NCBI GenBank assembly: GCA_964633725.1
Contig: CAZWHY010000001.1
Location: 1 to 64,000 of the forward strand
DNA: 64,000 nt
Direction of reading: 5' to 3'
Source: Berkiella_A sp964633725
GTDB taxonomy: Bacteria; Pseudomonadota; Gammaproteobacteria; Berkiellales; Berkiellaceae
Position 1 is the stretch's first letter. Each line of letters begins with the position of its first letter. Below are positions 1 through 9,373 of the stretch, piece by piece. The translations under genes were made by a program, and so were the position numbers. Below the pieces are notes generated by a model that was not told where the DNA came from, searched no databases, and saw only the letters and a program-made list of their open reading frames with translations.

Positions 1-2
1 AG

Positions 3-3000
3 GCCAAGAAAATGGTCGAGCGTGAAGGGGCTGAGGTTTGGGATATATTAGAAGAAGTCATTCGTGAGCATCCGGTCTTATTGAACAGGGCGCCAACGCT
101 ACATAGGTTAGGTATTCAAGCTTTTGAGCCTATACTGATAGAAGGCAAAGCGATTCAATTACATCCGTTGGTTTGTGCAGCTTATAACGCTGACTTTGAC
201 GGAGATCAAATGGCAGTTCACGTGCCTTTGACCCTTGAGGCTCAGCTAGAATCTCGTGCGTTAATGATGTCAACCAATAATATTTTGTCCCCATCAAATG
301 GTGAGCCTATTATTGTGCCTTCGCAAGATATTGTATTGGGGCTTTACTTTGCAACACGTGAAAAAATCAATGCCAAAGGCGAAGGCATGATTTTTTCTGA
401 TGTTAGTGAAGTTATACGTGCCTATGAAAGCCATTTCGTTGAGCTGCATGCCAAAGTTAAAGTGCGTGTATTGGTTGATGAAAATGGTGAAAAAATCTTA
501 CGCCGAGTCGACACAACGGTTGGTCGCTCATTATTGTCTGAAATTTTGCCAAAAGAGATGGCTTTTGACAAAATCAATCGAGTATTAACGAAGAAAGATA
601 TTTCTCGTCTAGTCAATGATTGCTACCATGAAGTTGGCCTAAAAGAGTCTGTTATTTTTGCAGATCAATTGATGTATTTTGGTTTCCGTTTTGCAACACG
701 TTCAGGTTGTTCTATTGGTATTGATGATTTGGTTATTCCAAAAGCTAAGGTGGAAATTGTAGAAAGAGCAGAGTGTGAAGTAAAAGAAATCGATGCTCAA
801 TATGGCTCTGGCCTGGTCACGCAAGGGGAGCGATACAACAAAGTTATCGATATTTGGTCTAGAGCGAATGAAGAAGTTGCTAAGGCTATGATGGATGAGC
901 TATCTGTTGCACAAGTGCAGGATAAAGATGGCAACACTCAAACAGAGGATTCGTTTAATTCTGTTTATATGATGGCTAATTCAGGCGCGAGGGGTTCTGC
1001 GGCTCAGATTCGTCAGTTGGCTGGTATGCGTGGTTTGATGGCAAAACCAGATGGTTCTATTATTGAAACCCCGATTACAGCGAACTTCCGGGAAGGCTTA
1101 AGCGTATTACAATACTTTATTTCGACTCATGGTGCGCGTAAAGGTTTGGCCGATACGGCATTAAAAACAGCAAACTCAGGTTATTTGACCCGTCGTTTAG
1201 TTGATGTGGCGCAAGATGTTGTGGTTTCTGAAGTCGATTGTGGCACGACGGCTGGTCTGCCTATGTCTCCCCATGTTGAAGGGGGCGATATTGTAGAGTC
1301 TCTACAAGAGCGTGTATTGGGGCGTGTTGTGGTTGAGGCGGTTTATAAGCCTGGTACACAAGATGTCATTTTTGAAGCGGGTACATTACTCGATGAGCAA
1401 AAAGTTGCAGTTTTAGAAGAGAATGGTCTAGATACAGTCTATGTACGTTCTCCGATTACTTGCCAATCAAGACACGGAATATGTGCAAAATGTTATGGTC
1501 GTGATTTGGCCAGAGGGCATTTGGTTAACATTGGTGAGGCAGTTGGCGTCATTGCTGCCCAGTCTATTGGTGAGCCTGGTACTCAGTTGACTATGCGTAC
1601 CTTCCATATTGGGGGCGCAGCCTCTAGAGTCACCGCTGAAAATAGTGTATTAGTAAAGTCCGGCGGTCGAGTGAAATTACATAATGCCAAACTGGTTCAA
1701 AATGATAGTGGTAATTATGTTACCGTATCGCGTTCAGGCGTGCTTTGTATTTTGGACGAATTAGGTCGAGATAAAGAGCGTTATCGTTTGCCTTACGGTG
1801 CGGTATTGACAGTTGTAGATGGTGCTGCCGTTAATGGTGGGCAAACAGTTGCAACTTGGGATCCACATACGCATCCTATTATTACCGAAGTTTCGGGTTA
1901 TGTGAATTTCGTAGATATGGTTGATGGTGTCACGATAACGCGCCAAACAGATGACGTAACGGGTTTGTCTAGTATTGTTATTAGTGATTCCAAGCAACAC
2001 CGTTCTAGTGCAGGCAAAGAATTACGTCCGATGTTGCAATTGCTCGATGAAAATGGTGAAGAGTTATGTTTGGCGGGTACCACTTTGCCTGCACATTACT
2101 TTTTGCCGGCAGATGCGCTGGTCAATGTGGAAGATAAGCAAAAAATCAGCGTAGGTGATGTGTTAGCCCGTATTCCACAAGAATCTTCTAAAACACGAGA
2201 TATTACTGGTGGTCTACCTCGCGTTGCGGATTTGTTTGAAGCCCGCAAGCCTAAAGAGCCCGCTATTTTGGCAGAGGTTTCAGGTATCGTTGGTTTTGGT
2301 AAAGAAACCAAGGGTAAGCGGCGTTTGGTCATTACACCGCAAAATGGTGGTGACGTGCATGAAGAACTCATTCCTAAGTGGCGTCATGTTGGGGTATTTG
2401 AGGGGGAGCATGTCGAAAAGGGCGAGATTATATCAGATGGTGCATCAAACCCACATGATATATTAAGACTATTAGGCAGTGCTGCATTAGCGAACTATAT
2501 TGTGGATGAGGTTCAAGATGTTTATCGCTTACAAGGTGTGGGCATTAATGATAAGCATATTGAGGTGATCATTAGGCAAATGCTACGAAAAGTTATGATA
2601 ACGGATTCTGGTGATACTAAGTTATTGCAAGGCGAGCAGCTAGATATTATTTATGTTCAAGATGTAAACATTGACTTAGAGAAAGATAAATTGCCCGCGA
2701 GATTCGATCGCGTGCTGTTAGGGATTACTAAGGCATCGTTAGCAACAGAATCATTTATTTCAGCCGCATCTTTCCAAGAAACGACACGTGTGCTGACAGA
2801 AGCGGCGGTGAGTGGTAAGAGAGATGAGCTACGCGGTTTGAAAGAGAACGTGATTGTAGGGCGCTTAATCCCTGCTGGAACGGGATTAGCTAGTCATGAA
2901 CAGAAGAGGCGTCTGCGCGCAGGCCGTTATAAAATGCCCAACATAGAAGAGCCTAAAAGTTCTGTGACAGCAAGTGATGTTGAACACGCACTTAGTGAGG

Positions 3001-3023
3001 CGCTCAACTCCTCAGCTTCGTAA
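3..3023 (+). CDS. rpoC: RNA polymerase beta' subunit, C-terminal ~1006 residues (5' end outside window)
   Basis: This is the largest catalytic subunit of RNA polymerase. The reading frame is open from the window edge (codon at base 3) to TAA at 3021-3023, so about 400 N-terminal residues lie upstream. The catalytic Mg-binding motif NADFDGDQ is encoded near base 186. The second zinc site is present as a lone Cys near base 1240 followed by C-x6-C-x2-C (CQSRHGICAKC) near base 1460. The bridge helix and trigger loop region and the conserved C-terminal segment RLIPAGTGLA are intact. It precedes rpsL, as in other gammaproteobacteria. The first ATG inside the window (base 12) is internal and is not the start. 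Confidence 0.99.
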   Translation, partial: AKKMVEREGAEVWDILEEVIREHPVLLNRAPTLHRLGIQAFEPILIEGKAIQLHPLVCAAYNADFDGDQMAVHVPLTLEAQLESRALMMSTNNILSPSNGEPIIVPSQDIVLGLYFATREKINAKGEGMIFSDVSEVIRAYESHFVELHAKVKVRVLVDENGEKILRRVDTTVGRSLLSEILPKEMAFDKINRVLTKKDISRLVNDCYHEVGLKESVIFADQLMYFGFRFATRSGCSIGIDDLVIPKAKVEIVERAECEVKEIDAQYGSGLVTQGERYNKVIDIWSRANEEVAKAMMDELSVAQVQDKDGNTQTEDSFNSVYMMANSGARGSAAQIRQLAGMRGLMAKPDGSIIETPITANFREGLSVLQYFISTHGARKGLADTALKTANSGYLTRRLVDVAQDVVVSEVDCGTTAGLPMSPHVEGGDIVESLQERVLGRVVVEAVYKPGTQDVIFEAGTLLDEQKVAVLEENGLDTVYVRSPITCQSRHGICAKCYGRDLARGHLVNIGEAVGVIAAQSIGEPGTQLTMRTFHIGGAASRVTAENSVLVKSGGRVKLHNAKLVQNDSGNYVTVSRSGVLCILDELGRDKERYRLPYGAVLTVVDGAAVNGGQTVATWDPHTHPIITEVSGYVNFVDMVDGVTITRQTDDVTGLSSIVISDSKQHRSSAGKELRPMLQLLDENGEELCLAGTTLPAHYFLPADALVNVEDKQKISVGDVLARIPQESSKTRDITGGLPRVADLFEARKPKEPAILAEVSGIVGFGKETKGKRRLVITPQNGGDVHEELIPKWRHVGVFEGEHVEKGEIISDGASNPHDILRLLGSAALANYIVDEVQDVYRLQGVGINDKHIEVIIRQMLRKVMITDSGDTKLLQGEQLDIIYVQDVNIDLEKDKLPARFDRVLLGITKASLATESFISAASFQETTRVLTEAAVSGKRDELRGLKENVIVGRLIPAGTGLASHEQKRRLRAGRYKMPNIEEPKSSVTASDVEHALSEALNSSAS

Positions 3024-3041
3024 AATAAATGCATAAAATGT

Positions 3042-3090
3042 TTGTAGATTTCAGTTAGAAAGAGTAGAATACCTCCAAATTCTAGCTGAA
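3042..3090 (+). promoter_or_regulatory. Candidate promoter of the str operon with overlapping inverted repeat
   Basis: A sigma70-like pair TTGTAG (3042-3047), 17-nt spacer and TAGAAT (3065-3070) lies in the 225-bp gap before rpsL. An 11-bp inverted repeat, TTCAGTTAGAA (3050-3060) and TTCTAGCTGAA (3080-3090) with one mismatch, brackets the -10 box and could be an operator. Seen by eye only; no start site is known. Confidence 0.4.
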
Positions 3091-3142
3091 CTACAGTTTT
3101 CAGAAAATGGATTGCATAGAAAATAATTCGGCAATCCTAAAG

Positions 3143-3178
3143 GTAAAGTGCTAAATATAAGTACTTTTACATTTTTTC
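3143..3178 (+). terminator. Weak hairpin with T-run in the rpoC-rpsL gap (terminator or attenuator)
   Basis: An imperfect stem (GTAAAGTGCT against AGTACTTTTAC) is followed by ATTTTTTCTC. It lies downstream of the candidate str promoter, so it would act as an attenuator of rpsL rather than only ending rpoC. The stem is short and AT-rich, hence low confidence. Confidence 0.25.
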
Positions 3179-3248
3179 TCCAAGTTAATAGTTGGAGGAA
3201 GGATGTTTTTCGCTATTTATATAGAACTTAAGGAGCTTCTCGAAAGTT

Positions 3249-3629
3249 ATGGCAACAGTAAACCAACTTGTTCGCAAGGGGCGAAAAAAAATCACGAAGA
3301 AATCTAAGAGTCCAGCGCTTGTTAGCTGTCCTGCTCGTCGTGGTGTTTGTACTCGTGTGTATACCGTCACACCTAAAAAACCAAACTCGGCGCTTAGAAA
3401 AGTATGTCGTGTGAAGTTAACTAATGGTTTTGAAGTCACTGCTTATATTGGTGGTGAGGGTCATAACTTGCAGGAACACTCCGTGGTTCTAATTCGGGGC
3501 GGTAGGGTAAAAGATTTACCTGGTGTTCGTTATCACGTTGTACGGGGTAGCCTGGATACGTCCGGTGTTGCAAATCGTAAGCAAGGCCGTTCTAAGTATG
3601 GAACAAAACGTCCTAAAGAAGCTGCATAG
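3249..3629 (+). CDS. rpsL: 30S ribosomal protein S12
   Basis: S12 sits at the decoding centre of the small subunit. The 126-residue product has the family signature TPKKPNSALRKVCRV, and lysines at the two classic streptomycin-resistance positions (PKKPNS and RVKDLPG) are wild type. The C-terminus RSKYGTKRPK is normal. It is first of the rpsL-rpsG-fusA cluster, 36 bp ahead of rpsG. The start ATG follows AAGGAG with good spacing. Confidence 0.98.
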   Translation: MATVNQLVRKGRKKITKKSKSPALVSCPARRGVCTRVYTVTPKKPNSALRKVCRVKLTNGFEVTAYIGGEGHNLQEHSVVLIRGGRVKDLPGVRYHVVRGSLDTSGVANRKQGRSKYGTKRPKEAA

Positions 3630-3665
3630 TTTGAGCTTGAACTTTCAAAGTAGGAAAGATTAGAG

Positions 3666-4154
3666 ATGCCAAGAAGAAGAATTGTCGCAAAAAGAAAAAG
3701 ATTAGCTGATCCGGTTTACGGAAGTGAGCTTTTTGCTCAGTTTATCAATCACCTTATGAGAGATGGTAAAAAGTCTGTTGCAGAAGGTGCTTTTTATGGG
3801 GCTTTAGATATTATTCGTGAGAAATTAAACACAGATCCTATGGACGTGTTTAAGCGAGCGATTGAAAATATTCGCCCAGCCGTTGAAGTGAAATCAAGAA
3901 GAGTAGGTGGTGCAACCTATCAGGTGCCTATTGAAGTGCGTCCACAACGTGCGTCGACACTTGCAATGCGCTGGTTAGTTGATTTTGCCCGTAAACGTGG
4001 CGAAAAAGGTATTCGCGATCGTTTGGCTGGCGAAATTATGGATGCTGCTGATGAAGACGGTGGTGGTCGTGGTAAAGGTGGTGCGGTCAAAAAACGTGAA
4101 GACACGCATCGCATGGCTGAAGCCAATAAAGCATTTTCACATTTTCGTTGGTAA
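3666..4154 (+). CDS. rpsG: 30S ribosomal protein S7
   Basis: S7 nucleates assembly of the 30S head by binding the 3' major domain of 16S rRNA. The start MPRRRIVAKR and the conserved block VGGATYQVPIEVRP are present. At 162 residues it is a few longer than the short S7 form, because of a glycine/lysine-rich stretch (DGGGRGKGGAVKKRED) before the C-terminal helix HRMAEANKAFSHFRW. fusA starts 21 bp downstream, as expected for the str operon. Confidence 0.98.
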   Translation: MPRRRIVAKRKRLADPVYGSELFAQFINHLMRDGKKSVAEGAFYGALDIIREKLNTDPMDVFKRAIENIRPAVEVKSRRVGGATYQVPIEVRPQRASTLAMRWLVDFARKRGEKGIRDRLAGEIMDAADEDGGGRGKGGAVKKREDTHRMAEANKAFSHFRW

Positions 4155-4175
4155 TTACTTTTTGGAGACATTAGC

Positions 4176-6278
4176 GTGGCCCGAGAGATACCGCTAGAGC
4201 AAGTTCGAAATATAGGCATCATGGCTCATATTGATGCAGGAAAGACCACTACAACTGAGCGCATACTGTTTTATACTGGTGTGTCTCATAAGATTGGTGA
4301 AGTGCATGATGGCGCAGCTGTTATGGACTACATGGATCAAGAACAAGAGCGTGGTATTACTATTACCAGTGCTGCGACTACATGCTTTTGGAAAGGCATG
4401 AGTCAAGATATGAAAAATCATCGTATCAACATTATTGATACACCTGGACACGTGGATTTTACGATTGAAGTAGAGCGTTCTTTGCGTGTGTTAGATGGTG
4501 CTTGTGCTGTGTTTTGTGCAGTAGGTGGTGTTGAGCCTCAGTCTGAAACTGTATGGCGTCAAGCGGATAAATATAAAGTGCCTCGTATGGCTTTTGTCAA
4601 TAAAATGGACAGAGCCGGTGCTGATTTCTTAAATGTTGTAGCGCAATTAAAAGACAGATTAAATGCAAATGCCGTTCCTTTACAGCTTAATATTGGTGCT
4701 GAAGAAGAGTTCAAAGGCGTTGTTGATTTAATCAAGATGAAAGCAATCTATTGGGACGATTCTACTCAAGGCATGAGCTTTGAAGAAAGAGAGATTCCTG
4801 AAGATTTGCAAGAAATGTGCGATACTTTGCGTGAGCAGATGGTTGAAGCTGCGGCGGAAGCTTCTGAAGAACTCATGGACAAGTATTTAGAAAGTGGCGA
4901 GTTGAGCCAAGATGAAATTAGGCAAGGTATACGTGCAAGAACTTTGGCGAATGAAATCGTCCCTGTTTTATGTGGCTCTGCTTTTAAGAACAAAGGCGTG
5001 CAAGCCATGCTGGATGCCGTACTTTACTATATGCCTTCACCAATGGATGTTGATGATGTGGAAGGTGAAGATGTTGATGATTCCGATAAGAAATTAACGC
5101 GCAAACCAAGTGATGATGCACCTTTTTCTGCCTTAGCGTTTAAGATTATTACGGATCCATTTGTTGGAACATTGACCTTCTTTAGAGTTTATTCTGGAAC
5201 GTTAACCGCTGGTACTTCTGTGATGAACACAGTTAAAGGCAAAAAGGAACGTTTTGGTCGTATTCTTTTGATGCATTCGAATAATCGTGAAGAGATTAAA
5301 GAAGTTCGCACAGGCGACATTGCAGCTGTTGTAGGTTTAAAGAATACAACAACAGGTGATACACTATGTGACTTGAAGGCTGAAATTGTTTTAGAAAGAA
5401 TGGAGTTTCCAGAACCCGTTATTTCTATCGCGATTGAACCAAAAACTAAAGCAGATCAAGAAAGAATGGGTGTTGCTTTAAGCCGTTTGGCAAAAGAAGA
5501 TCCATCTTTCAGAGTTTCAACTGATGAAGAGACGGGTCAAACCATTATTGCCGGCATGGGTGAGCTGCACCTCGAGATTATTGTAGACAGATTAAAACGT
5601 GAGTTTTCAGTTGCAGCCAATGTGGGGAACCCACAGGTCTCTTATCGTGAAAGCATCACTAAATATGTTGAGCAAGAGGGCAAGTTTGTTCGTCAATCTG
5701 GTGGTCGTGGTCAATATGGACATGTTTGGTTGAAAATTGAGCCAAACAAATCTGGCGAAGGCTTTGAGTTTGTAAATGAAATTAAAGGTGGTGCTGTTCC
5801 CAAAGAATACATTCCTGCGGTTTCTAAAGGCATACAAGAGCAAATGGAAAATGGTGTCTTGGCTGGGTATCCTGTTGTGGATGTGAAGGTAACATTGTTT
5901 GATGGTTCCTACCATGATGTGGATTCCAGTGAAATGGCATTTAAAATTGCCGGGTCTATGGGCTTCAAAGAAGGTGCATTAAAAGCTGGAGCGAAATTGC
6001 TTGAGCCGATTATGCAGGTTGATGTTGTAACACCAGAAGACTACATGGGTGATGTGATGGGCGATTTGAATCGCCGTCGTGGGATACTTCAAGGTATGGA
6101 TGATACTGCTTCTGGTAAATCCATTACGGCAGAAGTACCATTGTCCGAAATGTTTGGGTATGCTACTGATTTGCGTTCCGCAACGCAAGGTAGGGCGACC
6201 TATACCATGTCGTTTGCAAAATATGCAGAAGCTCCTGCAAATGTTGCAGAAGAAATTATTAACAAGAATCGCGGCTAG
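4176..6278 (+). CDS. fusA: Elongation factor G
   Basis: This GTPase drives tRNA/mRNA translocation. The 700-residue protein has all GTP-binding motifs in order: G1 AHIDAGKTTTTE, G2 RGITITSAATT, G3 DTPGHVDF and G4 NKMDRAGAD. Domain IV (SYRESI, GGRGQYGHV) and domain V follow. The start is GTG at 4176 with a GGAG site about 10 bp upstream, matching the usual MAR- N-terminus. Unlike most gammaproteobacterial str operons, no tuf gene follows; rpsJ begins 24 bp downstream. Confidence 0.98.
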   Translation: MAREIPLEQVRNIGIMAHIDAGKTTTTERILFYTGVSHKIGEVHDGAAVMDYMDQEQERGITITSAATTCFWKGMSQDMKNHRINIIDTPGHVDFTIEVERSLRVLDGACAVFCAVGGVEPQSETVWRQADKYKVPRMAFVNKMDRAGADFLNVVAQLKDRLNANAVPLQLNIGAEEEFKGVVDLIKMKAIYWDDSTQGMSFEEREIPEDLQEMCDTLREQMVEAAAEASEELMDKYLESGELSQDEIRQGIRARTLANEIVPVLCGSAFKNKGVQAMLDAVLYYMPSPMDVDDVEGEDVDDSDKKLTRKPSDDAPFSALAFKIITDPFVGTLTFFRVYSGTLTAGTSVMNTVKGKKERFGRILLMHSNNREEIKEVRTGDIAAVVGLKNTTTGDTLCDLKAEIVLERMEFPEPVISIAIEPKTKADQERMGVALSRLAKEDPSFRVSTDEETGQTIIAGMGELHLEIIVDRLKREFSVAANVGNPQVSYRESITKYVEQEGKFVRQSGGRGQYGHVWLKIEPNKSGEGFEFVNEIKGGAVPKEYIPAVSKGIQEQMENGVLAGYPVVDVKVTLFDGSYHDVDSSEMAFKIAGSMGFKEGALKAGAKLLEPIMQVDVVTPEDYMGDVMGDLNRRRGILQGMDDTASGKSITAEVPLSEMFGYATDLRSATQGRATYTMSFAKYAEAPANVAEEIINKNRG

Positions 6279-6302
6279 CTAGATAAACGTGGGGATTAGG
6301 TG

Positions 6303-6629
6303 ATGAGCCAAACAGACCGAAAAAGTCAGGTGATACGAATACGTTTGAAAGCATTTGATCATATATTGATCGAGAAATCGGCTACAGAGATAGTAGAAAC
6401 AGCGAAACGTACAGGTGCGCAAGTTAGAGGGCCTGTTCCTCTGCCTACTCGTATAGAAAAGTTTACGATTTTGATTTCCCCTCATGTCAATAGTAATGCT
6501 CGGGATCAATACGAAATTCGTACACATAGTCGGTTAATTATTATTGCCGAGCCAACAGACAAAACAGTCGATGCTTTAATGAAGTTAGACTTAGCTGCTG
6601 GTGTTGATGTGCAGATTGGTGTGAGTTAG
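6303..6629 (+). CDS. rpsJ: 30S ribosomal protein S10
   Basis: S10 is a 30S head protein that doubles as NusE in antitermination. It has the signature VRGPVPLPTR and the C-terminal IGVS typical of the family. GTG at 6300 and ATG at 6303 are adjacent; I take the ATG because GGGGAT lies about 7 bp upstream of it. The gene starts 24 bp after fusA, so the long L4-responsive S10 leader known from E. coli cannot be present here. S10-operon genes are probably transcribed on from the str genes. Confidence 0.97.
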   Translation: MSQTDRKSQVIRIRLKAFDHILIEKSATEIVETAKRTGAQVRGPVPLPTRIEKFTILISPHVNSNARDQYEIRTHSRLIIIAEPTDKTVDALMKLDLAAGVDVQIGVS

Positions 6630-6639
6630 TGAGGGTATA

Positions 6640-7302
6640 ATGTCAATTGGATTAGTGGGTAAGAAAATTGGAATGACACGTATCTTCTTGGAAGGTGGTG
6701 CATCCGTTCCGGTTTCTGTTGTTGAAGTTTTGCCTAATCATGTTACGCAAATTAAAACACAGGAAAAAGAAGGGCATAGTGCTATTCAGGTAACGACAGG
6801 AACACGTAAGAAATCGCGTGTTAATAAACCAACGGCTGGACATTATGAAAAATCAAATGTTGAACCTGGTTTAGGCCTTTGGGAGTTCCCATTGGATGCT
6901 GACGATAAAACTGAATGGCGTCTTGGCGCAGAATTAACTGTTGAAAGATTTAATGACGGCCAAAAGGTTGACGTAACAGGAGAATCTAAAGGTAAAGGTT
7001 TTGCAGGTTGTGTAAAACGCTGGAACTTTAGTATGCAAGATGCGACACATGGTAACTCTTTGTCACATAGAGCACCGGGTTCGATTGGTCAAAACCAAAC
7101 CCCTGGTCGTGTTTTTAAAGGTAAGAAAATGGCGGGTCAGATGGGTGCGGTACAAAAAACTGTTCAAAATTTAGAAATCGTCAGGGTTGATAAAGAAAAG
7201 AATTTATTGTTGATAAAAGGCGCAATACCTGGAGCACCAGGTGGCATGGTCATAATTAAATCAGCTGTAAAATTAGTAAATCAAACCGCGGTGACAGCCT
7301 AG
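6640..7302 (+). CDS. rplC: 50S ribosomal protein L3
   Basis: L3 is an early-assembly protein near the peptidyl transferase centre. The 220-residue product begins MSIGLVGKKIGMTRIF, and the extended loop with GSIGQNQTPGRV includes the glutamine that PrmB methylates in E. coli. It lies 10 bp after rpsJ and is followed by rplD with an AGGAGG-like site, in standard S10-operon order. Confidence 0.98.
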   Translation: MSIGLVGKKIGMTRIFLEGGASVPVSVVEVLPNHVTQIKTQEKEGHSAIQVTTGTRKKSRVNKPTAGHYEKSNVEPGLGLWEFPLDADDKTEWRLGAELTVERFNDGQKVDVTGESKGKGFAGCVKRWNFSMQDATHGNSLSHRAPGSIGQNQTPGRVFKGKKMAGQMGAVQKTVQNLEIVRVDKEKNLLLIKGAIPGAPGGMVIIKSAVKLVNQTAVTA

Positions 7303-7314
7303 GAGGAGAGTTGA

Positions 7315-7929
7315 ATGAAGCTTGCTTTAGCAATGTCATCAGGTAGCACAGATAGCATAGATGTTTCTGAAACTTTATTTAATAGAGATTTCAATGAAGC
7401 ACTTGTTCACCAAGTCGTTACTGCCCTGCAAGCAGGGAATAGAGCTGGAACAAAAGCTCAAAAGAATCGTTCAGATGTGAGAGGTGGTGGAGCCAAGCCT
7501 TGGCGCCAAAAAGGTACAGGTCGTGCCAGAGCTGGTACGATTAGAAGTCCTATTTGGAGAGGCGGTGGAAGAACATTTGCTGCTACCCCAAGAAACTTTG
7601 AACAAAAAATAAATAGAAAAATGTATCAAGGTGCGATGCGCAGCATTTTATCTGAATTGGTTAGACAAAATAGAGTTCGTATTGTTGATACTTTTGAGGT
7701 TACGGAACCTAAGACCAAGTTTTTAGTGGAAAAACTGAAAAAAATGGATCTGGAAGCGACTTTAATCGTTTTGCCTGTGATAGAAGATAACTTATATTTG
7801 GCACAAAGAAATTTGTCAAAAGTATCAATCACAACAAGCCAACAGTTAACGCCTTTGAAATTACTACAGCATGAACACATCATTCTGTCAGTAGATGCGT
7901 TAAGAAAGCTTGAGGAGAATTTGGTATGA
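7315..7929 (+). CDS. rplD: 50S ribosomal protein L4
   Basis: L4 lines the peptide exit tunnel. Family features are the loop RGGGAKPWRQKGTGRARAG and the block GGRTFAATPRNF. It is 204 residues long, near the usual 201. In E. coli L4 represses its own operon through the S10 leader, which is not present here, so that feedback is probably absent or arranged differently. The stop overlaps the rplW start (ATGA at 7926-7929), suggesting translational coupling. Confidence 0.98.
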   Translation: MKLALAMSSGSTDSIDVSETLFNRDFNEALVHQVVTALQAGNRAGTKAQKNRSDVRGGGAKPWRQKGTGRARAGTIRSPIWRGGGRTFAATPRNFEQKINRKMYQGAMRSILSELVRQNRVRIVDTFEVTEPKTKFLVEKLKKMDLEATLIVLPVIEDNLYLAQRNLSKVSITTSQQLTPLKLLQHEHIILSVDALRKLEENLV

Positions 7930-8225
7930 ATCATGCAGCAGATCAATTAGTTCGAGTACTTGTTGCTCCAATTACAACTGAAAAGTCAACACGTTCGGGC
8001 GAAAGAGAAAATTCAGTGGCTTTTTGGGTTCAACCTAGTTCGACTAAAGCTCAGATTAAAGCAGCTGTTGAGTTGTTCTTTAAAGGCGTTGAAGTTGAGA
8101 GAGTTAGTACGTTAGTAAACCCTCGTGACTTTGTACGCACAGGTAGAAGTAAGAAAATGAAAAAGGCTTATGTGAAGCTAAAAGCAGGTCATGAGATTAA
8201 TTTTGCTGATATGGCATCTAACTAA
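7926..8225 (+). CDS. rplW: 50S ribosomal protein L23
   Basis: L23 sits at the tunnel exit and docks trigger factor and SRP. The 99-residue product contains APITTEKS near the N-terminus, the sequence SSTKAQIKAAVE and the terminal segment KKAYVKLKAGHEI, all typical. It starts inside the rplD stop codon and is followed 11 bp later by rplB. Confidence 0.97.
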   Translation: MNHAADQLVRVLVAPITTEKSTRSGERENSVAFWVQPSSTKAQIKAAVELFFKGVEVERVSTLVNPRDFVRTGRSKKMKKAYVKLKAGHEINFADMASN

Positions 8226-8236
8226 AGGTATTTGTT

Positions 8237-9079
8237 ATGGCAGTTATTGAATTAAAGCCAACTACGCCAGGACAGCGTTTTACCATAAAGGTAAGAACCG
8301 AAGGTTTGCACCGCGGACGTCCAGAGAAAAGCTTAACGAAAAGTAAAAAACGTTGCAGTGGCCGTAATTCACAAGGTCGAATTACAGTACGTCATCGTGG
8401 TGGTGGTCATAAAAGGCATATTCGTCTTATTGATTTTAAGCGGAATAAAGATAGCATTCCTGCTCGAGTTGATCGTATTGAGTATGATCCTAATAGAACT
8501 GCAAATATAGCATTACTTGTTTATAATGATGGTGAAAAGCGTTATATTCTAGCTCCAAAAGGGCTAAAAGTAGGCGAAACAGTTTTATCAGGTCGCGAAG
8601 CGCCGATAACTACGGGCAGTTGCTTGCCAATAACCAATATTCCTGTGGGCTCTACGATTCATTGTATAGAATTACGCCCTGGTAAAGGGGCGCAAATGGC
8701 TCGCAGTGCGGGTGCTTATGCTCAATTGTTGGCGAGGGAAGGTTCTTATGCAACGCTTCGTCTACGGTCTGGTGAGATGCGCAAAGTTTTATCTGAATGC
8801 CGTGCAACACTAGGTGTTGTAGGGAATGAAGAGCATAGCTTAAGAGTGTTAGGTAAAGCGGGTGCTAAGCGTTGGAGAGGTATTCGACCAACGGTTCGTG
8901 GTGTTGCCATGAATCCCGTTGATCATCCATTAGGTGGTGGTGAAGGTCGTACATCAGGTGGCCGTCCACCCTGTAATAGAAATGGTTTGGCCGAAGGTAC
9001 GAAAACGCGCAAGAAGAAGAAGCTTTCTAATAAACTTATTGTACGTCGTCGTCGCAATAGAAAAGGTGATAGAGGTTAA
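8237..9079 (+). CDS. rplB: 50S ribosomal protein L2
   Basis: L2 is one of the most conserved 50S proteins and is needed for subunit association and peptidyl transfer. The 280-residue product has the RNA-binding core (GRNSQGRITVRHRGGGHK) and the conserved C-terminal GVAMNPVDHPLGGGEG with its histidine. It is a few residues longer than the 273-residue E. coli protein. rpsS starts 3 bp after its stop. Confidence 0.98.
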   Translation: MAVIELKPTTPGQRFTIKVRTEGLHRGRPEKSLTKSKKRCSGRNSQGRITVRHRGGGHKRHIRLIDFKRNKDSIPARVDRIEYDPNRTANIALLVYNDGEKRYILAPKGLKVGETVLSGREAPITTGSCLPITNIPVGSTIHCIELRPGKGAQMARSAGAYAQLLAREGSYATLRLRSGEMRKVLSECRATLGVVGNEEHSLRVLGKAGAKRWRGIRPTVRGVAMNPVDHPLGGGEGRTSGGRPPCNRNGLAEGTKTRKKKKLSNKLIVRRRRNRKGDRG

Positions 9080-9082
9080 AAT

Positions 9083-9364
9083 ATGACTCGTTCATTAAAA
9101 AAAGGACCATATTGTAGTCCTAAATTACTGAAAAAAGTATTAAAAGTGCGTTTAAATGCGGGAAAAGGGCGTATTGTTGTTCAAACATATTCCAGACGTA
9201 GCACGGTATTTCCTGCTTTTGTAGGTATTACCATGATGATTCATAATGGTAATAAGTTTATCCCCGTTTTGATTAATGAAAACATGGTTGGCCATAAGTT
9301 GGGTGAGTTTGCGATGACTCGAACATTCCGCGGTCATGCAGCTGACAAGAAAACAAAAAGGTAG
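9083..9364 (+). CDS. rpsS: 30S ribosomal protein S19
   Basis: S19 is a 30S head protein contacting S13 and the A-site region. Signature segments MTRSLKKGPY, RSTVFPAFVG and GHKLGEFAMTRTFRGH are present in 93 residues, the usual length. It lies between rplB and rplV as in the S10 operon. Confidence 0.98.
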   Translation: MTRSLKKGPYCSPKLLKKVLKVRLNAGKGRIVVQTYSRRSTVFPAFVGITMMIHNGNKFIPVLINENMVGHKLGEFAMTRTFRGHAADKKTKR

Positions 9365-9373
9365 GGGTTTATT

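Noticed and set aside
4194..4451. Minus-strand frame opposite fusA, and similar long antisense frames across the ribosomal block
   Set aside because: They are shadows of strongly coding plus-strand genes and match no family.
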